From Chionis minor (taxonomy: Eukaryota; Chordata; Aves; Charadriiformes; Chionididae), in the NCBI GenBank assembly GCA_013398295.1, contig VZSF01001891.1:1736001-1800000 (forward strand): a stretch of 64,000 nt of DNA, given 5' to 3'. The notes under the pieces are model-generated. The model was not told the origin of the DNA and did not search any database. It worked only from the letters and a program-made list of their open reading frames with translations. The translations under genes were made by a program, and so were the position numbers. This document shows, piece after piece, positions 27,401 to 37,559 of the stretch (position 1 is its first letter; each line of letters opens with the position of its first letter).

Positions 27401-29128
27401 TTCCTTCCAAGCAGTTTTCCCCCTTTATAACACGAGGAGTTATTGTACAGAAAAAAACAGAAGGATGAGAGAGTTAATTTGAACACAGGTTTCAAATGAA
27501 CCGCCATTTCCCCCACAGATGGAAACCCTACACTTAGAGCAAACAGGTAACCTGGTTTTGAGACACAAAATACAGCTGACGAGGGAGAAAACTGGTTTAG
27601 GTTAAAGCCATTTGCATCTATGCAGTGAGGAAGCTTTGGCCGAAGAGCGACGCAGACGCTGCCCGTGCTGCGGCCTCCGCCGTCGCCCCAGCCCTTTCCA
27701 TCAACACCACCCACTTTAGCCCAGCATAATGCACAAAGCAGATTTTAAATTCAAACCCAGCATGGTGGGGGAAGAGGAGCAGGGAGCTGCTCCAGGCTCA
27801 CAAGTTCTTTCCTTGGGAGCTTTTCCCCACGGCACCGGCCCTGTATCACACCGCGGGGGGAACGGGGTGGCCGCTCCGGGGCTCCATAGAATCCCACCTA
27901 AAATAAACTCATCCTAAACCCACGTTCCCTTGGATATAGCAAAGTACACAGTGCCCTCTCCTGCCAGGAGCCTCTGCTTTTTAAATATTCCCCCTCGCCC
28001 ACCTTTTTGGCCTTGTTTAAGCGCTGAAAAATTAATTTATGGCTTGCTTTTATAAGATGTTGGTCACAAACTGCCAGCGAGCTTGAAAAAATTGTGTGAT
28101 TTTTCCCTTGCCAGGTGTTTGGGCTCAGGCAGCGCTGGTGACAGCAGCACGAATCCAGACCCAACCGTGACATCTAGTGGGTAAGTGGCTGAATACTACT
28201 CTTCTCCTCTGGAGAGAAAAAAAAAAAAGGTCATTTTTCCCTTCCCACTCATTCCTGCGCTCCGGCAGCAGCCGTCCCTTACATTTGACAGCATCTCCCA
28301 TCGGGAAGGGCTCCAGAGCCCCCAGCCAGCTCCAGCCCCGGAGCGTTGCAGCTGGGCAGTGGCTGTTTGCAGGGACATAACCCTGCTCCGGCGGGGAAGA
28401 GGGCGATGCCGCAGTCAGCTGCAGCCCTGTGACAAACAAACAAAAAAATAATTAAAAAATGCTCCCAGCTCTTTGCTGAGGTCGCAGTAAGGAGGCTCCA
28501 GCTCTGTTTTTCAAGTAGTTTCCAGATGCCCAAAGACAAGTGCCCTTGTTTTCTGTGATGCTATCTAGCTGTATTTATGCACAAAAACATTAGGTTATGC
28601 AGATGGGGCAATATACAATATTCCCAACAAGCCCCAAAGCTTGAAAAGCTCAGGTTCTTATGGCACCAAGCCACACACGTCTCTTCCTCCCGTACTGGGA
28701 CGTGGCAACAGTTTTGCATAAGAACAAGCATCATAAAAAGCCAAATAAAGATTAAAAATCTAAGTAGCTTTCAAAATCAAGTTATGAAAGTATGCTTTTT
28801 TATTATTTTGTTTCCACTTCTCTTCACAAAAAGATTGTTATCAAGTACAGGACTGCTGCCAGAAGTTTAAAGGAGCTCTGGCACCTGAAGCCGGTAAGCA
28901 CCTGGAACCAAAGGCTGTCCCAGCCAACTCTGATTTGTCCCAGGCCTCTTTCTGCAGGTGCAGAGAGAACATTTTCTTTGTTTCCGTTTATTCCTCATAT
29001 TCAGCGCAGTAAATAGTTCATTCGTGGTGCATGGGGGGGTGACTCAGGAGCACAGCGCTGCTTTTTAGGTGTTACCTTGTCCAGCCGTTCTGGTGTCCAC
29101 CTGGTAAGGTATTTCGGCTGCCCGCATG
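15481..29128. other. Non-coding stretch, no gene recognised
   Basis: No recognisable exon. Regions of higher G+C around 22.6-23.2, 23.6-25.2 and 26.2-26.5 kb create long open frames on both strands at once, the usual result of few stop codons in G/C-rich DNA. A/T-rich patches with homeobox-type TAATTA cores occur near 20.9-21.2 kb, 24.6-24.8 kb and 26.7-26.9 kb and could be conserved regulatory DNA, but this cannot be shown from one sequence. If the Rho-GAP-like gene extends left, this could be its intron. Confidence 0.5.
22567..23210. other. Overlapping sense/antisense open frames (about 210 codons each), probably chance
   Basis: A plus-strand frame (22567-23196, 209 codons) and a minus-strand frame (22578-23210, 210 codons) cover the same DNA. 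The plus frame is rich in Pro, Ser and Glu; the minus frame is rich in Gly and Ser. Neither shows a domain, signal peptide or known motif. G/C-rich composition explains the lack of stops. I do not consider either a gene, but they are the longest uninterrupted frames in the left half. Confidence 0.15.
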
Positions 29129-29571
29129 AAGGCAACGAAGCTGGTGAGGGGTCTGGAGAACAAGTCTTATGAGGAGCGGCTGAGAGAGTTGGGATTGTTC
29201 AGCCTGGAGAAGAGAAGGTTGAGGGGAGACCTTATCACTCTCTACAACTCCCTGAAAGGAGGTTATAGCCAGGTGGGGGTCAATCTCTTCTCCCAAGTAA
29301 CAAGAAACAGAACAAGAGGAAATGGCCTCAAGTTGTGCCAGGGGAGGTTTAGGTTGGATATTACGAAAAACTTCTTTACTGAAAGGGTTCTCAGGCATTG
29401 GAACAGGCTGCCCAGGGAGGCAGTGGAATTGCCATCCCTGGAGGTATTTAAAAGACGGGTGGACGTGGTGCTGAGGGACATGGTTTAGTGGTGATTTTGG
29501 CAGTGTAGGTTACGGTTGGACTCAATGATCTTGAAAGTCTCTTCCAACCCAAGTGATTCTATGATTCTATG
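29129..29571 (+). mobile_element. CR1 LINE fragment with open RT C-terminal frame
   Basis: A well-preserved CR1 3' end. The plus-strand frame 29126-29488 encodes about 120 residues of the CR1 reverse-transcriptase C-terminus without a stop, including [48 protein letters not shown] and a terminal stop. The 3' tail is CTTCCAACCC followed by the repeated octamer-type ATTCTATG units. The open frame and good match to the family suggest this is one of the younger CR1 insertions in the window. The element is 5'-truncated and cannot be autonomous. Confidence 0.96.
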
Positions 29572-30778
29572 AACTACACAGAGCTATTTTACCACACCGA
29601 AATAGCCAAGCCTGGCATAAGGAGATGCCCCACAAGCTGCGTGCAGATGACTCCGGTTTCTCCCTTGCTGGCGATGGAGCTCATCTATACCAGCAGGTTG
29701 AAGAGGAGAAAGTGCTGATAAACCCAGCTTACGAAACCAGAGTCCAATTATCACCAGCTTTTGTGTAAAAGAAGTTATCAGCTTTTATCTAGGCAGTAAC
29801 CTGAAACACGCACGTCCCTGGGCACCCTTTTTGGAACAGTCGCGTCTCATCTGTCCGCGGCGCAGACGATACCCCACCAAAGGCGAAGCGAGGGTGCGCT
29901 GGTCTCTCTTCTAGAGCTCCCAGGCAATGCCGGGGAACAGGCACCTGGCACAGGACCAGAACTGAGGGAGGCTGGATCCCACAGCTCGCCTGCAGGAACT
30001 ATTTCAAGCATGTTAAATTTTAACCACACATGGCAGCATCTCTGCGCTCCAGGGAGAGGTCATCACAGCTCCATCCCGAGTCGGTCCAAAATAAGAAACA
30101 ATTTTTCAAAACATCCCAGCTCCCTGCGAGCTGACAGTCTGGAGCGGAGCTCTTCCTCTGCCTCAGGGCAACAAAACACACAGCTCTCCTCATCGCTGAC
30201 CTTTAAATTGTCAGGAAACTAATACAAGCAATCTTCCCTGAGAAGCCATGGGGAAGGTGAAAGGAGAACAGGGTATATGAATAAATGTAAATCCAGAGGG
30301 ATGTGGGGGGAGGAAATCAACATTGTGTGGTGCTGTGCCTGACCAAGGTTATCATTAGGCGAGGAGGCACAGAGTAGATGAGATTCCAGCTGATGCTGCT
30401 CTGATGCACCTCATGTTCCTAACTTGGAGCTCAGCAGCCACCCTATAAAACAGGCGTTATGGGACTGGCTAAGAACGACAGGGACGCAATTTCTGAGAAA
30501 TCGGGAATTGTCAGAACTGACACACACTGCAGAAATCCATCTGGGATGCACAAACCCTTCCGTAGCCTGGGCCTGTCACCCAGCTGCAGGATGCACGGCA
30601 GACGGTCTCCTGCTTGAAGAAACCCTTGTCTGTGGCAGGACGCTCTGCATCACTCCCTCACCTTCATCGCACCCCTGAAGCTGGCCCCTGTGCAGCAATC
30701 TTCTATGCAATGTTCTTACTCACTCGTCTTCCTCCTTCCCCTCTGCCGCTGCCAGCCAAGCTCACTCATCTGAGCACA
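29572..30778. other. Non-coding stretch between two CR1 copies
   Basis: About 1.2 kb with no recognisable exon, RNA gene or repeat. Short frames on both strands lack protein-like features. Confidence 0.5.
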
Positions 30779-31404
30779 CCCTCAGCGAGTTTGCCGACGA
30801 CCCCAAGCTGCGTGGTGCAGTCCATGCCCTGGAGGGGCAACCCCCTGGGCTGCATCCCCACAGCGTGGCCAGTAGGGCGAGGGGGGGGAAGTCTGCGACT
30901 CTGCTCCGCTCAGGGGAGACCCCCCTGCAGGATTGCGTCCAGCTCCAGGGCCACCAGCATCAGAAGGACACGGAGCTGTTGGAGCGGGGCCAGTGGAGGC
31001 CACGAAGATATCAGAGCTGGAACCCTTCTGCTGGGAGGACAGGCTGGGAGAGTTGGGGGTGTTCAGCCTGGAGAAGAGAAGACTCCAGGGAGACCTTATA
31101 ACAACCTTCCAGTACCTAAAGTGGCTCCAGGAAAGCTGGGGAAGGAGTGGAGTGACAGGACAAGGGGTAACAGTTGTAAACCGAAAGAGGGGAGATTTAG
31201 ATAGGACATTAGGAAGAAATTCTTTCCTGTGAGGGTGGTGAGACCCTGGCCCAGGTTGCCCAGAGAAGCTGTGGCTGCCCCATCCCTGGAGGTTCAAGGC
31301 CGGGTTGGACGGGGCTTGGAGCAACCTGGTGTGGGGGGAGGTGTCCCTGCCCCGGGCAGGGGGGTTGGAACGACATGATCTTCAAGGTCTTCTGTGATTC
31401 TATG
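30779..31404 (+). mobile_element. CR1 LINE fragment, longer but rearranged
   Basis: It begins inside the CR1 reverse-transcriptase frame with a segment reading SEFADDPKLRGA, corresponding to the family's FADDTKL-type region. It then passes through an internally shortened, frameshifted region and resumes at GTGTTCAGCCTGGAGAAG (about 31058), a GGTTGCCCAGAGAAG segment and a tail ending TGTGATTCTATGG. The end of a 196-codon plus-strand frame (30614-31204) runs into this element, so that frame should not be taken as a host gene. Confidence 0.9.
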
Positions 31405-33444
31405 GTTAACAACTTGTCATGGAGGAGCCATCAACTTCTAACCCAGGGAGTATTTTTCTTCCCGCGGTTCCTGCTCTAAAGCCCCACTGCCAGCACTGAC
31501 CTCCAGGAGGAAACGGAAAAGCCGCATCCTTCTCATTCCCCATTCATTACAGCATCAGTGCTGACGTGCTTCATGATGCTCTGGAGCCACACCGGCACTA
31601 GGAGTGAGTGTGTGAGACAGGCAGCTGGGGAGGGGACTTGTTTCATCTGTCATTGTCTTTGCACATCAGCGCCAAGATAACGCCAAGGTGAGTAATTAGC
31701 AAAATCCAAAAATAAAGAGAGCTGTCCCAGAAGAGCAGGAGCTAACGCAAGTGCCTACGTCAGCGCTCAGCGGCGCGAGGAAGGCGAGGCGGAGGAGCAC
31801 CACACACCACACCTTCACGGGATTTCCCCACAGCTGCCTTACTGCGCGGTTGGCTCCACAACCGAGTGGTGGTTTTACACTTTCCCTGAGCCACCAGGTG
31901 TCCAGAGGAAGGAAGTGGTCGCTGTCTCCGTGCCAGCACACAGCCCTGGCGTTGGAGGCACGGGACCAAGGGCTGCTTCTTCCCATGCCCTGAGCAGACG
32001 TGGTGAAAACCTGCTGCCTCCAGAGCATCTCCTGCATGAACCAGTCGAACCAGTTCCAGTAATACGTGGCTGGCTGACCACGACCAGAGGTGACGCACCT
32101 TAAGCACCGCTTTCCACGTTTCCTATATCCTGCTGACCTCCTTAATTCCACCCACATCATGCCATTACAGCACTGTAAGCTCAAAGGGGACCATGAAAGT
32201 GTGACTCCTACCAGTCCACCCACACTCAAACGGGGACCCCTTGGCTGTCCCGCTTCTCCGTCCTGCTTTAGCAGAGGCGACAGACCTGCTCCCTACCAGC
32301 CTCCCCGCAGGCAGCGATGCCGGGATCCTTTTGACGGGAGGCGCCTGCAGGAATCGGGGCTGGAGACGCTCCTGGCTGTGCGAGAGCAGCTGGTGGTGGG
32401 CACAGCTGCCGCCTCTCCTCAGGGGTGGGGAGAAAACAGATTAATCAATGAAACCAAATCCGATTCATCAGAAACTACAGCCATCTGGTAGATTATTAAT
32501 AGACACAGAACTCATGCAAAGCAGTGGCATTAATACTCCAGGAATATCTTTTTCTGGAGGAAAAGTGTAGCAACTGCAGCGTCGGGGGTGGGGTGTGGGG
32601 GGAACGGTGGTGTTTAAATCAGTTTATTATTTTCCTTCTGCAAAATCAAATTAGTGGATTTCTCTCCACCTTCCTCCAGTACAGTGTCTCACCCTCTAAA
32701 GGCCTTATTTTTTTTTTTTTCATATTATCCTCACCCCAGGCCTTATTTAGGTTCCTAAAGCATTTGTCTACCTGCCTGCTTGTTTCTAAGGACTCTTCCT
32801 ACTGAAGGGAGCGCAGGTTAAAGTGGGGAATTGTCTCAATAACCTCCCAGCTCCGACTGCAGAAGCCTTGTCAGGTGGGCAGAGCCAAAGCCGAGGTGGT
32901 GCTCACATAGATGGCCAGCAAAACGCTTACAGAAGTATAGCAGCACTTAAAGCAGCTCATTTTCACTTCTTGTACCATGAGACTGAGCAGGTAGGGGGTG
33001 GGGAAACAACTTTCCCGATTATTTTAAACCATCTCTATCATTTTTAAGATATGCATTTAAACCGCATGCATAGCTTGCTCTTCCTTTACTTATAAACAAG
33101 TTATTTCTGTACTGTGCTTGATTCTCTTGTGAGAACAGGCAGCTAAAATAAACACTCCCCGTTTATCCGCATCAAATAGTTTTTCCAAGAGCAATTGAAA
33201 AGTAGCTGACGAGTGGCCTATTTTTCCTTAACCTCCGGCTTCTTGTCCTTGAAGCGTGGTGACCGGAGCCACCGGCCTCCCTCGCTCACGCCACTGGGAT
33301 TTGCTGGCTCCGAAGCAGACACAGGGGACGCACCGGGGACGAGGCGGCACGTTGAGCTGGTTTACATTGATGCTGTTTTTCACACACCTGACCGACGCGC
33401 TGCAGTGCGGCCAAACCAGACATAACATGTCTTTTCCCTAAAAC
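31405..33444. other. Non-coding stretch, no gene recognised
   Basis: Open frames on both strands (for example a 177-codon minus frame at 31696-32229 overlapping plus frames) show no recognisable motif and cover each other, as expected of G/C-rich chance frames. No repeat signature is visible except short poly-T runs near 32708. Confidence 0.5.
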
Positions 33445-33843
33445 GTGCGAAGGCAAAAGGCGAGGAGTCCCGTCCTGGCAGCCAGCAAAGCGGGCACCCC
33501 GCTCCCCCTGCGCAGCCCCGGCACCGGGCTAGTGCTGCGGGATTCACCTCCCCACTCCAGGAGGAAAACTAGTCAAGGGTGGGCAGCTATAAAATTGGCC
33601 ACCCACAGATGTCAGCCAAACTACACGGAACGGGCCGAGGGTAGGAAAGCTGTAGTAGCTCCCAGAGATGAGCGTAAACCACCCGTGACGGCAAAGGCAA
33701 GTGGGCAGCGGACGGGCAGTGGCTCAAGACCTCGACCCGCTGCGGACAAAAAGCAAAGCCGGAGCCTGAAACAAGATCTGGGCTCCAGCGAAATGGACTG
33801 TTTCCAAGTATTTGAAAAAGCTTCAGACAGCTGCAGGGAGTAA
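33445..33843 (+). CDS. Hypothetical basic, low-complexity frame just upstream of the Rho-GAP-like exons
   Basis: A 132-codon plus-strand frame, very rich in Lys, Arg, Ser and Pro. I recognise no domain. It ends about 140 bp before the frame that contains the Rho-GAP-like coiled-coil exon, in a different reading frame. From about 33770 the coiled-coil frame is itself open and hydrophilic, apart from one TGA at 33980. In ARHGAP24 the coiled coil is preceded by one large exon encoding a long disordered region, so this neighbourhood could be the counterpart, either decayed or misassembled. It could equally be chance. No homology to that region was visible by eye. Confidence 0.2.
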   Translation: MRRQKARSPVLAASKAGTPLPLRSPGTGLVLRDSPPHSRRKTSQGWAAIKLATHRCQPNYTERAEGRKAVVAPRDERKPPVTAKASGQRTGSGSRPRPAADKKQSRSLKQDLGSSEMDCFQVFEKASDSCRE

Positions 33844-33982
33844 GAAAACTCTCACGGCCCATGACAAGGCAGAGCGAGGCAGCCCCGAAAACAAGGTCTC
33901 CTCCACAACAGAAAAAGCACCGAGACTTCGACAGCACCCGGAGGCCACGGGCACTGCTGGCTGGACAGGCTCCCGCCGCTGA

Positions 33983-34239
33983 ACCATGTTTGAGGGAAAT
34001 TCTCCTTCAAGGTATTTAACAAGGCTTGCCCACCCAGAAGACTCCCAAGAAACCAACACAGCTTTAAGTCATGTTTTGGGGGATCAGGAAAACACAGGAC
34101 CGGTCCCAGCGGACCACAGCGACAGCTTTGGCTCCTCCGGTGACTCGCCAGCAAGCCCGAGCTCCCCGCAGCACCGCCTGGCCAAGCTGCAGCTGCTGCT
34201 CTCCAGGCAGAAGGCAGAGTACGAATCTAAAATTGCAAG
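33983..34239 (+). CDS. ARHGAP22/24/25-like Rho-GAP, exon entering the C-terminal coiled coil
   Basis: This exon encodes a Ser/Pro-rich linker and then the start of a coiled coil: RLAKLQLLLSRQ and KAEYESKIA. It ends in phase 2 at AG|GTAAAG, and the next exon at 35434 completes the Ser codon. FilGAP-family Rho-GAPs (ARHGAP22, 24, 25) act on Rac at the plasma membrane and cytoskeleton. They have an N-terminal PH domain, a Rho-GAP domain, a disordered region and this C-terminal coiled coil, used for dimerisation. The 5' boundary is uncertain: the frame is open from 33983, right after a TGA, and the true acceptor may be an AG near 34009-34047. No PH or Rho-GAP exon is recognisable upstream, so those parts lie beyond the window or are lost. 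No gene symbol is given because the copy matches none of the three known genes exactly. Confidence 0.65.
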
Positions 34240-35433
34240 GTAAAGGATTTTAAAAAGCATTCAGGCTTCCAGGGAAGGCATCTCTTCCTGCTGTGTGCTG
34301 CTGCTGCCGGCTCCTTCCCTAGGGATGCCTCCGATGTACCGCTGTGACTGTCACCCAGGACCCAGCACCACAGGATTAGAACTTCACAATTATTCTGAGT
34401 TATTCGAACTCATTTTCATGTGAGGTGCTTGAGAGACGCCAGAGCATCTATAAGATTTTTTTTTTTTTTTGCAGGGCTGTGCAAAAAGCCTCTGGTCTAT
34501 TGTGGTTTTTTCTCTTTTGCCTTAATCCAATATTAAGCATTTCTCTAGGGAAAAATGCGCGGGGTTCTCGGCAGCATTAGCAGTAAGTCATTACTCTTTA
34601 CAAATTGCAAGTCATGAATTTTAACAGCTCAAAGGAAAGTGTTCATAAGTATTTTCCCAATTTCTAAGATTAGAAATTGAATAGAGATTTAGCCATAGTT
34701 TGTTATCAGGGAAAAAAAGCAGAAACATTTCCAGGCTCTACTTTCCAAACAGTGCTGCTTTTCTATTGTGTAGTTAAAAGGAATGAATATTTTAAATACA
34801 GTATTGTTCAGTAGTTATAGGACACAGGTATATCATGCAAATTGACTGTTTGATTAAATCATAAAATACCTCAACGTGCATCATTGCAACAGATGGCGAG
34901 TTGGTAATACTGAATTACACTTTGCCTTGAGCATCGCATAAAGAGAAATAAAGCTATTTAACCTTCAGTTTCTCAAAGAAGTATTCAACAATTTCCCCTT
35001 AGTAAAGGAGCTATTCCTGTGGGTTTGGCTTTTTTTTTTTCTTTAATCTCTTTGCTGTATTCTGCTTATGTTTTCCCTTGCAGTCCAAGGGAACTGCAAC
35101 ATAAGCAGAATCCTCAGTGTTTCCTAAAATATGTTGTATTGCCATTTGCTGTTAGACTGCTGTAGTATTCCATCACAAAAAAAACCCAACCCCAAAACTG
35201 ACTCCTTTGGCCATATGGTTATTTATATTTATTGTAAATTAGGATAACTAAAAAAAAAATATCACCGGTTTTATTTTAATATACACCATAAATTGGAAAA
35301 TTATTGGGGATGCCCATACTCATTTATAGTTACTACTTGTATGTTAAAAAAGGCTAGCTTTAAAAAAAGCTGAGCGCTTCATTGAGAAAGGGGAAAAAAA
35401 TCCTGTCATTTACGATGTCTCTCTTTCCAACAG
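34240..35433 (+). other. Intron between the two Rho-GAP-like coiled-coil exons
   Basis: GTAAAG donor at 34240 and a CTCTCTTTCCAACAG acceptor ending at 35433. It contains poly-T runs near 34458 and 35030, A-rich runs, and a strong 53-nt hairpin at 35059-35111. No other feature is recognised. Confidence 0.6.
35059..35111. other. Strong intronic hairpin (22 paired bases, 5-nt loop)
   Basis: Outer arm ATTCTGCTTATGTT (35059-35072) pairs perfectly with AACATAAGCAGAAT (35098-35111). Inner arm TTCCCTTG (35073-35080) pairs with CAAGGGAA (35086-35093). The loop is CAGTC, and the only irregularity is a 4-nt CTGC bulge on the 3' side. All 22 pairs are Watson-Crick. It lies in the intron of the Rho-GAP-like gene. 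It could be a short pre-miRNA-like hairpin, a remnant of a small inverted-repeat element, or a young palindrome. There is no flanking TA or other target duplication that I can see. Confidence 0.8.
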
Positions 35434-35640
35434 CCTGGAGCAGCGGAACAGAGAGCTGCAGTCGGAGATTAAGGATATGCATTCAAAACTGGGACAGCAG
35501 CGTAAGTGTTACAGTCTCGTGGAGATGAAAATGCGAAATGCAGAGAGAGCAAAGGAAGATGCAGAGAGAAGAAATGAAATGCTCCAAAAGGAAATGGAAG
35601 AGTTTTTTGAAGCCTTCGGGGAAATTAACAGGTGGAAATA
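35434..35640 (+). CDS. ARHGAP22/24/25-like Rho-GAP, coiled-coil exon to in-frame stop
   Basis: The acceptor CCAACAG ends at 35433. The exon reads SLEQRNRELQSEI, then KMRNAERAKEDAERRNEML, QKEMEEFFEAFGEIN, RWK and TAA. The MRNAERAKEDAE / LQKEME..FF..FGE pattern is the diagnostic C-terminal signature of ARHGAP24 and its paralogues as I remember them. In ARHGAP24 the protein goes on for about 15 residues after the 'FGELT' position, from a further exon; here the frame either stops after three more residues or is spliced at AACAG|GTGGAA (35630/35631) to a later exon such as 37560. A GTAAGT at 35503-35508 looks like a donor but lies inside well-conserved coding sequence. The long, uninterrupted, family-like coiled coil argues for recent or current selection. 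Confidence 0.75.
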
Positions 35641-35680
35641 AACAGGAGCTTGTTCAGTTTGAAATTGAGCTAACCCATAG

Positions 35681-36546
35681 GAATCACAGAATGTTAGGGG
35701 TTGGAAGGCACCTCTGGAGATCATCTGGTCCAACCCCCTGCCAGGGCAGGTCCACCTACAGCAGGTGGCACAGGATGGCGTCCAGGCAGGTTGGGAATGT
35801 CTCCAGCGTTGGAGACTCCACCACCTCTCTGGGCAGCCTGTGCCAGTGCTCTGCCACCCTCAAAGGAAAGTTCCTCCTCGTGTTGAGATGGAACTTCTGT
35901 GGTCAAGTTTGTGCCCATTGCCCCTTGTCCTGTTACTGGGCACCACTGAAAAAAGCCTGGCCCCCTCTTCCCAGCACCCTCCCTTTAAGGATTTTTAAGC
36001 ATTGATGAGATCCCCCTCAGCCTTCTCTTCTCTAGACTAAGACGACCCAACTCCCTCAGTCTCTCCTCTTAAGATGCTCCAGTCCCCTGATCATCTTCGT
36101 AGCCCTTTACTGTCCCCTCTCCAGCAGTTCCCTGTCCTTCTTGAACTGGGGAGCCCAGAAATGGACACAGGACTCCAGCTGTGGCCTCACCAGGGCAGAG
36201 TAGAGGGGGAGGATGACCCCCCTCCACCTGCTGGCCACACTCCTCTTGATGCCCCCCAGGATACCACTGGCCTTGGCCACCAGGGCACATTGCTGGCTCA
36301 CGGTCACCCTGTTGTCCACCAGGACTCCCCGGTCCCTTTCCACAGAGCTGCTTTCCAGCAGGTCACCCCTAACCTGTACAGGTGCGTGGGGTTATTCCTC
36401 CCCAGGGGCAGGACCCTACACTTGCCTTCATTGAATTTCATTAGGTTTTTCCCTGCCCAACTCTCCAGCCCATCCAGGTCACACTGAATGGCAGCACAGC
36501 CTTCCAGGCTGTCAGCCACCCCTCCCAGTTTTGTGTCATCAGCACA
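35681..36546 (-). mobile_element. CR1 LINE fragment, about 0.87 kb, minus orientation
   Basis: The longest CR1 copy in the window. Its 3' end begins on the plus strand with GAATCACAGAATGTTAGGGG and the GGTTGGAAGGCACC block. On the minus strand it encodes the reverse-transcriptase C-terminus in two or three frames: an LEGCAAIQCDLDGLE run, KNLMKFNEGKCRVLPLGRNN, VDNRVTVSQQCALVAKASGI, LYSALVRPQLESCVHFWAP and KDRELLERGQ. Frameshifts show it is inactive. It starts only about 40 bp after the TAA of the Rho-GAP-like exon, inside what should be its intron or 3' UTR. Confidence 0.96.
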
Positions 36547-36592
36547 GGAGAAAGGCCATATTCCGATTCAGGAGAAAAGCCATATTCTGATT
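36545..36592. repeat. Two-copy 24-bp tandem duplication at a CR1 edge
   Basis: CAGGAGAAAGGCCATATTCC plus four bases (36545-36568) is followed directly by a near-identical 24-bp copy (36569-36592) with two or so mismatches. It sits exactly where the CR1 similarity ends, so it may have arisen at the 5' truncation junction of that insertion. Confidence 0.75.
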
Positions 36593-37559
36593 TCAGCACA
36601 AACTCCCATTTCTGCGGTGAAATAAGAAAGCCAGCAGTAAGAACCAGGCTGTCAGCTATAAAGCGAGCAGTCGACACACACTTGTTGGGATCCCTGAACT
36701 CCCGGAGCTCTGCACCGCCCCGCTGACACCAGGGATGCTTTCTCTCACCACTGGGATAACCTTTGAGACACCCCGCGTTACCAGCTCACCAGCCTGCGCA
36801 GGGTGCTGGGGAAGCACCCGGGTATTTTTTGGGTAGCCTTGAGTCTTGCACCAACCCAGTAAACGCTTAAGCGGCTGAGCGGTGTTAATCAAGGGACACC
36901 ACGCTTGCTGGAGCGTGTTTTACCAGCCAACCCAGAAGTCACAGGTATTATGTGGGCTTTAAGGAGCGCTGAGCTCACCCCTGCATCCCGAAGTTGGCTG
37001 TTTCACTTGGAGACAAATCCAGAGAGACAATGACCCAACACACATCTCCTGTAGCTCCCCCCAGCTCTCTCACCTGGTGCTGTGCTTGGGAGCCAGAGCT
37101 CCAGCACAATTCCTACCCCCTCACTGAAGGGATACTGAAGGGAAGATGAGGAAGAGGTTTCTTACAAAGCCATTTGCTCCTCTGGATCATAATTAGCCTC
37201 CTAAGGCCATCACTGGTAGACTCCCTCACTCGCACCTCCCTCGCTTGCACCATGTGAAAAATGTGTTCCCTGTTTTGATACCAGCATTAGCGACACCTAT
37301 ACAGTCAAATATCAATAAAATAACTGCTGCTTTTTTGATCTACTGCAGAAAAACTTTATCATGAACAATGGCATCTGTATACTTAAACCTGCACTGAATT
37401 TAAAATTATACTTTATATGAGAAAAATGTGTGGTTTGTTATTTGCTTTTCAGCAAGATTAAATGTAAGCGTCACCATCTACTTGATAAACTCCGTGTCTC
37501 ACTAAAACAGCTTATGGTGTGTAAGCAGAAACTGCACAGATGTTTTTCTTCTTCCCCAG

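Noticed and set aside
30614..31204. 196-codon plus-strand frame as a host gene
   Set aside because: From about 30779 onward it runs through a CR1 element; the part before it shows no protein family.
31696..32229. 177-codon minus-strand open frame
   Set aside because: Overlaps several plus-strand frames of similar length in G/C-rich DNA; Trp- and Cys-rich translation has no recognisable motif.
35503..35508. Perfect GTAAGT donor inside the Rho-GAP-like exon
   Set aside because: The coding sequence on both sides is continuous and matches the family coiled coil, so splicing here would remove conserved residues.
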